Shown here piece by piece: positions 15,126 through 21,723 of a stretch of DNA of 21,723 nucleotides. Under the pieces are notes generated by a model that made no database searches, was not told the origin of the DNA, and was given only the letters and a program-made list of their open reading frames with translations. The translations under genes were made by a program, and so were the position numbers. The DNA is from Avisuccinivibrio sp964424565 (GTDB lineage: Bacteria; Pseudomonadota; Gammaproteobacteria; Enterobacterales; Succinivibrionaceae): contig CAYRIZ010000033.1 of the NCBI GenBank assembly GCA_964424565.1, positions 1 to 21,723 of the forward strand, in the 5' to 3' direction. Positions within the stretch are counted from its first letter, which is position 1; every line of letters begins with the position of its first letter.

Positions 15126-15914
15126 CTACATATCTGTATTGAGCGACTGCGGGGCCTGATGGCGCAGCTCCGGGGTGACCGGCGGCAGTTTGGGATTGGT
15201 ATAGACCCGGCCGTTGTTGAGCTGATCCAAGGTCACCTCCGGAGCCTGGGCGCTTTCTGCATGATCCTGGCTCTGCAGGGCTTCCATCAGCGTCATGCCG
15301 GCATAGGGATTGCGCAGGGAGGTGCTCCCGCTGTCTGGATCATCGTCAGTCACAATCAAATCCTGCGGCAGCGGATCGCGGAAGTCCGGATCGCTCTCGC
15401 GGCCGAGATAACTCAGGCGCAGCACCATCTGACTGGACAGCTCATCGTAGGTCTCGCTGGTTACTATGGCTATTTCATTGGCTGAAGCCAGAGTATGTCC
15501 GGTCTTGCTGAGCACCGAGCGGGTCAGCGAGTTGCGCATGATGAGCGGGCGGTGATTGGGAATATCCAGCGTCATAGCCACCTTAATGAGCAGATTGCGC
15601 TGCAGGGCCTGGGCGCGGGAGTCCACCGCCACCACCACATTGTCCACGGAAGGAGTGGGGATATATAAAGTGGGCTTGTTTGCCTGCCTGCTGTAGCCTT
15701 CATCGCCCTGTGACCACACCCTGACTCCGCTGATGCGCAGTTTATGCACCATCATCTTGTAAAAGCTGTGGTGATAATCACCCTCTACATTAAGTTCGGG
15801 TATGGCTTCATCAAGCTTGGTCTGCTTGGGCTGATGAAAACCGCAGGCGGCAAACAGCAGCGCTGCCGTCACAAAAAACAGGGCAGGCAGGATTCGGCGC
15901 ACTTTATCTTTCAC
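15126..15914 (-). CDS. lptE: LPS-assembly lipoprotein LptE
   Basis: LptE is an outer-membrane lipoprotein that plugs the LptD barrel and helps place lipopolysaccharide on the cell surface. The 262-residue protein has a basic start, a hydrophobic stretch and a lipobox ending LLFAAC, with Cys24 as the lipidated residue, followed by GFH as in other LptE proteins. Position after leuS and before holA is the standard one and supports the call, since sequence conservation in LptE is low. The protein exceeds E. coli LptE by about 70 residues because of an Asp-, Ser- and Pro-rich C-terminal tail. It starts with GTG at 15914 and has GAGG 5 nt upstream. It lies 20 nt after the leuS stop. Confidence 0.85.
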   Translation of the reverse strand: MKDKVRRILPALFFVTAALLFAACGFHQPKQTKLDEAIPELNVEGDYHHSFYKMMVHKLRISGVRVWSQGDEGYSRQANKPTLYIPTPSVDNVVVAVDSRAQALQRNLLIKVAMTLDIPNHRPLIMRNSLTRSVLSKTGHTLASANEIAIVTSETYDELSSQMVLRLSYLGRESDPDFRDPLPQDLIVTDDDPDSGSTSLRNPYAGMTLMEALQSQDHAESAQAPEVTLDQLNNGRVYTNPKLPPVTPELRHQAPQSLNTDM

Positions 15915-15934
15915 TCCTTCCTCAGGCGGCAGTA

Positions 15935-18532
15935 TTAGGCTGCCACGATGTTGACTAAACGACCCTTGACGTAGATGACCTTGCGGACAGTCTTGCCGTC
16001 CAGGAATTTCTGCACGGTCTCATCGGCGCAGGCGGCCTCCTTGATTGCTTCCTCGCTGCTGTCGGCCGGCACGGTAATGCGGTTTCTGACCTTGCCGTTG
16101 ACCTGCACCACGATCAGCATATCATCTGCCTTCAGAGCCTCGGGATCCACCTGCGGCCAGCGGGCCTCCAGATCTATGTCGGCAGTGTTGCCCAGCATAT
16201 GATAGAGCTTGAAGCAGATGTGCGGAGTAATGGGATACAGCATCAGGATCACGGCATTGTACAGCTCATAGCGTACAGCTCTGCCTACCTCATCGCGGCG
16301 CTCATAACGGGCGGCGGCATTGAGCAGCTCCATGATGGAGGCTATGGCCGTATTGAAGGTCTGGCGGCGGCCTATGTCGTCGGAAACCTTGGCTATGGTG
16401 CGGTGCAGCATATTGCGCAGGCGGCGGTCCTCGGCATCCAGCCTGCTCTTGTCCAGCGGCACAAAATCGCCTTCATTGATCAGGTCGGTGGTCTGCTTCC
16501 ACAGCTTCTTCAAGAAGCGGTTGGCGCCCTCCACGCCGGACTGTCTCCACTCCAGGGTAAGCTCGGCCGGGGAGGCGAACATCATGAACAGGCGCACGGT
16601 GTCGGCACCGTACAGGCGCACCATATCATCAGGATCTATGCCGTTGTTCTTGCTCTTGGACATCTTGATCATGCCCTCGTGATGCAGCTGATGGCCTTCG
16701 GCATCCACGGCAGAGACTATATTGCCCTTTTCATCGTGGGTGACTATGGCATCAAGCGGGCTGACCCAGACGCGGGCTCCGGCTTCATTGAGGTAGTAGT
16801 AGGCATCAGCCAGCACCATGCCCTGGCAGAGCAGGCGCTTGAAGGGCTCATCGCCTGAGACCATGCCGGCATCGCGCATCAGCTTGAAGAAGAAGCGGGA
16901 GTACAGCAGGTGCAGCACGGCATGCTCGATACCGCCTATATACTGATCCACCGGCAGCCAGTAGTCGGCGGCGGACTTCTCCACCATGCCGCCTTCATAG
17001 CGCGGGGAGCAGTAGCGGGCAAAATACCAGGAGCTCTCCATGAAGGTATCAAAGGTATCGGTCTCACGGGTGGCCGGAGCGCCATTGTAGGTGGTCTTGT
17101 ACCAGTTGGGATCGGTCTTGAGCGGGCTGGTCACGCCGTCGATCTTGACGTCGGTGGGCAGGGTGACCGGCATGTTCTCCGGCTTCTCGGGCACTATTTC
17201 CCCGGTGTCATCCAGGGTCAGCATAGGTATGGGGGCACCCCAGTAGCGCTGACGGGAAATACACCAGTCACGCAGACGGTAGTTGATCTTGCGCTTGGCC
17301 GCACCCATGCCTTCGAGCTTGTCGGCTATGGCTTCAAAGGCCTGATCAAAATCCAGGCCGTCAAACTCGCCTGAATTGCACAAAATGCCGTGCTCAGTAA
17401 AGGCGCATTCACTCAGATCAGGTACGCCGCCGTCGGCAGGACGGATCACTGCCTTAATGGGCAGATTGTATTTCTTGGCAAAATCGTAGTCGCGCTGATC
17501 GTGACCAGGTACGGACATCACGGCGCCGGTGCCGTAATCCATGATGACGAAATTGGCCACCAGAATGGGGAACTTGTCGCCGGTAATGGGATGTATGGCA
17601 TACAGTCCGGTGGGCATGCCCTTTTTGTCCATGGTGGCAATATCGGCCTCGGCAAACTTCTGGGTGCGGCACTCCTGACAGAAGGCTTCCAGCTCCGGGT
17701 TGCCGGCACAGGCCTGGCGGGCCAGAGGATGATTGGCGGCTATGGCCATGTAGGTGATGCCCATCAGGGTGTCCGGACGGGTGGTGTAGACGGTGACGCT
17801 TTCATCCAGGCCGTCTACCTTGAAGGTGATCTCCAGGCCTCTGGATTTGCCTATCCAGTTGCGCTGCATGGTGCGCACGCGCTCCGGCCAGTCCTCCAGC
17901 TTGTCTATGTCCTGCAGCAGTTCCTCGGCATAGTCGGTGATCTTCAGATACCACTGCGGGATTTCACGCAGTTCCACCTTGGAATCGCAGCGCCAGCAGC
18001 GGCCGTCCACTACCTGCTCATTGGCCAGCACGGTCTGATCATTGGGGCACCAGTTGACGGTGGAGACTTTCTTGTAGACCAGGCCTTTTTTGTAGAGCTC
18101 AGTGAAGAACTGCTGTTCCCACTTGTAATACTCCGGTCTGCAGGTGGCCAGCTCACGCTGCCAGTCATAGGACAGACCCAGGGACTTGAGCTGCCGCTTC
18201 ATGTAGTCAATATTGGAGTAGGTCCAGTCGGCAGGCTGGGCATTGTTCTTGATGGCGGCATTTTCAGCCGGCAGACCAAAGGAATCCCAGCCTATGGGGG
18301 CCATCACGTTTTTGCCAAGCAGTCGCTGATAGCGGGCAATCACATCACCTATAGTGTAGTTGCGCACATGACCCATGTGCAGTTTGCCGGAAGGATAAGG
18401 GAACATGATAAGGCAGTAGTATTTTTCCCTGCTTTTATCCTCCACTACGTGAAAGGTCTGATGTTCCTTCCAGTACTGCTGAATTTCAGGCTCAATCTCC
18501 TGCGGATTGTATGCAGTGTCATTGGTTGCCAT
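15935..18532 (-). CDS. leuS: Leucyl-tRNA synthetase LeuS
   Basis: LeuS charges tRNA-Leu with leucine and edits mischarged products. At 865 residues it is full length. The class I signature HMGH is at 52-55 and KMSKS at 623-627. The editing domain between them has TTRPDTLMG near residue 248 and GTGAVMSVPGHDQRDYDFA. The zinc-like WCPNDQTVLANEQVVDGRCWRC segment of the family and the C-terminal domain ending GRLVNIVAA are present. It starts at ATG 18532 with a GGAG 11 nt upstream. It is the first gene of the minus-strand group and faces away from the OB-fold gene. Confidence 0.98.
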   Translation of the reverse strand: MATNDTAYNPQEIEPEIQQYWKEHQTFHVVEDKSREKYYCLIMFPYPSGKLHMGHVRNYTIGDVIARYQRLLGKNVMAPIGWDSFGLPAENAAIKNNAQPADWTYSNIDYMKRQLKSLGLSYDWQRELATCRPEYYKWEQQFFTELYKKGLVYKKVSTVNWCPNDQTVLANEQVVDGRCWRCDSKVELREIPQWYLKITDYAEELLQDIDKLEDWPERVRTMQRNWIGKSRGLEITFKVDGLDESVTVYTTRPDTLMGITYMAIAANHPLARQACAGNPELEAFCQECRTQKFAEADIATMDKKGMPTGLYAIHPITGDKFPILVANFVIMDYGTGAVMSVPGHDQRDYDFAKKYNLPIKAVIRPADGGVPDLSECAFTEHGILCNSGEFDGLDFDQAFEAIADKLEGMGAAKRKINYRLRDWCISRQRYWGAPIPMLTLDDTGEIVPEKPENMPVTLPTDVKIDGVTSPLKTDPNWYKTTYNGAPATRETDTFDTFMESSWYFARYCSPRYEGGMVEKSAADYWLPVDQYIGGIEHAVLHLLYSRFFFKLMRDAGMVSGDEPFKRLLCQGMVLADAYYYLNEAGARVWVSPLDAIVTHDEKGNIVSAVDAEGHQLHHEGMIKMSKSKNNGIDPDDMVRLYGADTVRLFMMFASPAELTLEWRQSGVEGANRFLKKLWKQTTDLINEGDFVPLDKSRLDAEDRRLRNMLHRTIAKVSDDIGRRQTFNTAIASIMELLNAAARYERRDEVGRAVRYELYNAVILMLYPITPHICFKLYHMLGNTADIDLEARWPQVDPEALKADDMLIVVQVNGKVRNRITVPADSSEEAIKEAACADETVQKFLDGKTVRKVIYVKGRLVNIVAA

Positions 18533-18805
18533 AACTGTGATAGCTCCGTTGTATCTTGGGAATTCAGATAATGTCGTTTGCGATTTTGCGGTAACGCATT
18601 AATCCATGCAATGAAAAGGGCGTTTTATCCCTGAATTACTTAAAAAACAGGGTCATATTTTGCCACGAAAAGACCCATGATGCGCGGTTTTTGCCAAAGC
18701 CTGGCAAATATTTTGCCCGGAATTTGCCGCCAAACAGCCTGCAGACGGTGCAGCATGTTAATATGCCCCGATAAACTTGTGTTCAGTCTGCAGGAGCATA
18801 TATAG
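18533..18805. promoter_or_regulatory. Divergent intergenic region between leuS and the OB-fold gene
   Basis: These 273 nt should hold the promoters of leuS (minus) and of the small exported protein (plus). The stretch is more AT-rich than the genes around it. I saw no hexamer pair with good consensus and spacing, so no promoter is placed. I did not find a T-box, a tRNA or a leader peptide with Leu codons. Confidence 0.4.
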
Positions 18806-19171
18806 ATGATGAAATCCCTGAAATATGCAGCGGCGCTCTGGTTCGGCTTTCCGGTCCTGGCGGCTGCAGCCGGTATGGTGGAATACACCTCACAGGAGGC
18901 CGCCTCCCACGAGGGAGAAAGAGCGGCAGTCTGCGGCTTGGTATCCGGGGTGCACAGCAGCCAGAAAGCCTGGTTTATCAATCTCGACGGCAATTACCCC
19001 AATCAGCGTTATACCTTTGTGATCTGGAAATCGGACTGGCCGGGCAGTGCTCCTGATTTGTCTGCCTATGAAGGCAGCAGGCTGTGCGCGGAAGGAAAAA
19101 TTTCCTCTTATCGCGGTAGTCCTCAGACCATAGTCCGCTCCCCGGAGCAACTGTATCGCCAGGACCGGTAA
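18806..19171 (+). CDS. Small exported OB-fold protein, function unknown
   Basis: This 121-residue protein has a signal peptide (MMKSLKYAAALWFGFPVLAA, cleavage expected near residue 22) and no other membrane segment, so it is likely periplasmic. The rest fits a single OB-fold of the type seen in small exported proteins and beside nuclease domains: AAVCGLVSGVHSSQKAWFIN, then LDGNYPNQRYTFVIWKSDW, and LCAEGKISSYRGSPQTIV. The pattern FLNLD..YPNQ.FT.VIW is the clue. It may bind nucleic acid or another ligand; no catalytic residues are visible. AGGAG lies 9 nt before ATG 18806; a second ATG follows directly. It stands alone and no specific function can be assigned. Confidence 0.75.
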   Translation: MMKSLKYAAALWFGFPVLAAAAGMVEYTSQEAASHEGERAAVCGLVSGVHSSQKAWFINLDGNYPNQRYTFVIWKSDWPGSAPDLSAYEGSRLCAEGKISSYRGSPQTIVRSPEQLYRQDR

Positions 19172-19407
19172 ATCATCCCTTTCATGCCTGATCCCGAAGA
19201 CTGTGTCTCCAGTCCGGCCGGTATGCAGCGGCCGGCAGTTCTCATCTCAGCTGCATCAGTCGGTCTGCAGACACCGTGCTCTCCTATATAAGGGCAGTAA
19301 AAATAAGCGCACATTTGGAGTTGCGGTAAATTAAGAAAAAATAAACTTCTAACCACATTGCGGCCACTGTTGCAGTAGATAGATAGTATGAAAGTTGGGA
19401 GACACCT
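19172..19407. other. Intergenic region before the DUF262/DUF1524 gene
   Basis: This stretch holds a GC-rich inverted repeat, CCGGCCG (19214-19220) and CGGCCGG (19229-19235), with no T-run, so it is at most a weak terminator for the OB-fold gene. From about 19285 the sequence turns AT-rich, which marks a composition change and is the likely place for the next promoter. A short TAGA repeat lies at 19376-19386. Confidence 0.4.
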
Positions 19408-21699
19408 ATGCAAAGTTATGTTGCCCATTTATTAGGGCTGTTTGACGGTCCAAGAAAAAGCTTTGTTATACCGGTATACCAGCGCCGCTATTCTTGGAAA
19501 AGGGACAACTGCCGGCAGCTGCTCAATGATCTGCACAAGATCTCAGACAAGAAAACCAACCATTTTTTTGGCAGCATAGTCTCAATCAGTAACAATGACG
19601 GCTGGTGTGAACAGCTGCAGATTGTGGACGGTCAGCAGCGCATCACCACAGTTTCTCTGCTGCTGCTTGCCATGTATACACTGTTGAATATGGGTGAGTT
19701 GGTAAGTGAAGATCCTGATCTGAAGAATGAAATTTTTGATAGATATCTGACCTGCAGCGACGATAAAGGCGCTAAAAAACTAAAACTAGAGCTGAGTTCG
19801 GCCGGTAATGACCAGGCCGTTTACGATAGCCTGTTTCATCCCGATGAAAAAATAAGCAAAAAACTCAAAGCCTCTCATCTTTGGGATATTTTTGATTTTT
19901 TCTGCAGTGAGCTCAAAAAGATAAAGCTGACCGTGGATAAACTGTATGCCGCTGTGCACAGACTTAAGATAATCTATATCTCCCTCACAAAAGGTGAATA
20001 CGATCCGCAGTTGATTTTCGAGAGTCTCAATTCCACCGGTCTGGCCCTGACTGAAGGCGACAAAATCAGAAACTTCATGCTGATGAATATGCCTTTCGAC
20101 AAGCAGGAAGAATATTACAAATACTACTGGAGCAAAATAGAAGAATACTGCTGCATAGAAGAATACTGCGATCCCGATATTTCCGCCTTTGTTCATGATT
20201 ATCTGAGCCTCAATCTCAACGAAAGTCCAAAACTCGATAAAGTCTATGTTGAGTTTAAGGATTATGTGGAGAAGTCTAAGCGCCCGGTACAGGATCTGCT
20301 GGAAGAACTGTGGAGCTATGCCTGTCTGTGGCAAATCCTGCTTAAGGGCGAGAAAAGCGGCAGCAAGGAGCTTGACCGTTCCATCACTCGCTTAAACAGC
20401 CTTACCACCGTGGTGAGTCCTTTTCTGCTGAAGGTGCTGTATCTTAAAGAAAAAACACTCTTAAGCCCTGAGGATACTCTGATGATCTTCAAACTTACCG
20501 AAAGCCTGCTGTTGCGCCGCGCCGTCTGCGATTTACCCAGCAATTCGCTGAGGAAAATATTCGTCACCATGCACAAAGATATAGTCAACTGCTCGGAAGA
20601 CGAAGAGAACTTTGTCAGTGATTATGTTGAGAAATTCAAATATATCCTGATGACGAAGCGCGAGCGCGGGCGCTCGTTCTTCCCCACCGATGAAGAGTTT
20701 GCCCGGGCATTTGAGGAAAGAGACATATACAAAATGAACCGGGACTTTGTGAAATACATCATGGAACGCCTGGAGAATGGTACTACCAAGGAGTATAGGC
20801 CTGTTCTTTATGATAAGGATGAGAATAAGGCACCGACGACCATTGAGCACATCATGCCGCAGACTCTCAGCCCCGACTGGAAAGAAGCTCTGGGAGAGAA
20901 GTATGAACAGATTCATAAAAAATGGCTGCATCGTATTGCCAATTTAACCCTGACTGCCTACAACTCCGAATACAGCAACCGATCCTTTTCCAAAAAGAAC
21001 AGTAAAAACGGTTTTTGTGACAGCAGCTACAGGCTCAACAACTGGGTGGCTACCCGGGAACGCTGGACTGAGATTGAACTTGAGAACCGCAGTAAACAGC
21101 TCAAGGATGAGGCGCTTAAGATCTGGCCGTATCCCTGGACAGATTATCAGCCGCCGGTGGTGCAGGACGAATACTTAACTCTGGATGATGATCCGGATGA
21201 ATTTACCAAGCGTAAAGTCCGCCGTGTGAAGTTTAAGGATCTGGACGAGTCTGTTGATAAGTGGAGCAAACTGTTTGAAACCCTGCTGCGCTGTCTTTAC
21301 CAGCAGGGTAAGAACATCATTCAGAGCCGGGCACAATCTGCCCGCGAAGAAGATAAGTGCTTTAGGAATATCCTTTCCTGCAGACAGGAAGACCTGAGCA
21401 AGCCCCGGGAACTTGGAGATGGGGTGTATTTTGGGATCCCTGCCTCCACGGCAATCAAACTGCAGATTCTCAAACGGCTGTTTAAACTTTACAAAAAGGA
21501 GCCATCCGATGTTCTGATTTATCTGAGACCGCAGACAGAAAAAGACAACTCCCGGGAAAAAGATAAAAACGGCGGAAAGCAGGCGCCGCTGGTGCAGGAC
21601 GAATACTCAACTCTGGATGATGATCCGGAGGAATTTACCAGTCGTAAAATCCGCCATATGAAGTTTAACCTAAAAGTAGACTTTAAGACGACCCGTTAA
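19408..21699 (+). CDS. DUF262/DUF1524 protein, GmrSD-type predicted modification-dependent nuclease
   Basis: The 763-residue protein joins two domains known from GmrSD type IV restriction enzymes, which cut phage DNA with modified bases, and from SspE. The N-terminal DUF262 domain has VIPVYQRRYSW (20-30), FFGSIVSI (53-60), the nucleotide-binding DGQQR (74-78) and FESLNSTGLALTEGDKIRNF. The DUF1524 HNH-like nuclease has TIEHIMP with H481 and P484, N512 in IANLTLT, and YSNRSFSKK. A third domain (about 610-720) resembles the C-terminal domain of many such proteins. Residues about 583-610 recur at 727-754. GGGAG lies 6 nt before ATG 19408. It stands alone, is AT-richer than its neighbours and may be acquired. 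Target specificity cannot be read from sequence. Confidence 0.88.
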   Translation: MQSYVAHLLGLFDGPRKSFVIPVYQRRYSWKRDNCRQLLNDLHKISDKKTNHFFGSIVSISNNDGWCEQLQIVDGQQRITTVSLLLLAMYTLLNMGELVSEDPDLKNEIFDRYLTCSDDKGAKKLKLELSSAGNDQAVYDSLFHPDEKISKKLKASHLWDIFDFFCSELKKIKLTVDKLYAAVHRLKIIYISLTKGEYDPQLIFESLNSTGLALTEGDKIRNFMLMNMPFDKQEEYYKYYWSKIEEYCCIEEYCDPDISAFVHDYLSLNLNESPKLDKVYVEFKDYVEKSKRPVQDLLEELWSYACLWQILLKGEKSGSKELDRSITRLNSLTTVVSPFLLKVLYLKEKTLLSPEDTLMIFKLTESLLLRRAVCDLPSNSLRKIFVTMHKDIVNCSEDEENFVSDYVEKFKYILMTKRERGRSFFPTDEEFARAFEERDIYKMNRDFVKYIMERLENGTTKEYRPVLYDKDENKAPTTIEHIMPQTLSPDWKEALGEKYEQIHKKWLHRIANLTLTAYNSEYSNRSFSKKNSKNGFCDSSYRLNNWVATRERWTEIELENRSKQLKDEALKIWPYPWTDYQPPVVQDEYLTLDDDPDEFTKRKVRRVKFKDLDESVDKWSKLFETLLRCLYQQGKNIIQSRAQSAREEDKCFRNILSCRQEDLSKPRELGDGVYFGIPASTAIKLQILKRLFKLYKKEPSDVLIYLRPQTEKDNSREKDKNGGKQAPLVQDEYSTLDDDPEEFTSRKIRHMKFNLKVDFKTTR
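21153..21236 (+). repeat. In-frame direct repeat copy 1 within the DUF262/DUF1524 gene
   Basis: This 84-bp segment encodes an acidic and basic linker containing VQDEY, TLDDDP and EFT. It recurs at 21585-21668 with 8 mismatches by my count, offset 432 bp (144 codons), so the repeat keeps the frame. It precedes the C-terminal domain. Confidence 0.9.
21585..21668 (+). repeat. In-frame direct repeat copy 2 within the DUF262/DUF1524 gene
   Basis: Second copy of 21153-21236, following the C-terminal domain. After it the reading frame continues for only about 10 codons that bear no resemblance to the sequence after copy 1, and then stops at 21699. The second linker therefore leads to nothing. Confidence 0.9.
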
Positions 21700-21723
21700 G
21701 CTTCTGCCTCATTTTTCTGCTGG

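Noticed and set aside
17390..18571. 393-residue plus-strand frame opposite leuS
   Set aside because: It is the antisense shadow of the well-supported leuS gene and has no domain of its own.
19375..19388. TAGA tetranucleotide repeat before the DUF262/DUF1524 gene as a phase-variation tract
   Set aside because: There are under three full units, too few for slippage-based switching.
1..21723. tRNA or rRNA genes
   Set aside because: No cloverleaf-like segment with TTCGA-type loops or rRNA-like sequence was seen between the genes.

Overview
This window carries three blocks of genes from what looks like a Gram-negative gammaproteobacterium. The evidence is the minus-strand set leuS, lptE, holA, nadD (the classic gammaproteobacterial neighbourhood) and the presence of LptE, an outer-membrane LPS-assembly lipoprotein. 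The combination with a urea transporter and urease would suit a host-associated or gut bacterium. A more precise placement, such as Succinivibrionaceae, is only a guess from gene style and not supported by a marker in the window.

Region 1 (1-1031) has no convincing gene. It holds a pair of diverged direct repeats of about 95 bp, a cluster of GATCTCA motifs and a nested stem-loop. Region 2 (1032-11961, plus strand) is one compact unit for urea use. urtABCDE encodes an ABC importer: periplasmic binding protein, two permeases and two ATPases. It is followed after 30 nt by ureDABC-EFG, which encodes the three structural subunits of nickel urease and its four maturation factors. Start and stop codons are close or overlapping at almost every junction, an intra-operon hairpin separates ureC from ureE, and a strong intrinsic terminator follows ureG. 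Together the genes take up scarce urea, hydrolyse it to ammonia and CO2, and load nickel through UreE and UreG with UreD and UreF. No nickel importer is visible.

Region 3 (11964-18532, minus strand) is housekeeping: leuS-lptE, an intrinsic terminator, then holA-nadD-nagA. nagA sits where rsfS-rlmH is usually found. Region 4 (18806-21699, plus strand) is accessory. It has a small exported OB-fold protein divergent from leuS, and a 763-residue DUF262/DUF1524 protein of the GmrSD type, probably a modification-dependent nuclease for phage defence. That last gene has a different codon style from the rest of the window and carries an in-frame 84-bp duplication at its C-terminal end.

No wholly new system was found. 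The best leads are the duplicated C-terminal linker in the DUF262/DUF1524 protein, the noncoding repeats upstream of the urea operon, and a strong context rule for the ATA codon in ureC.
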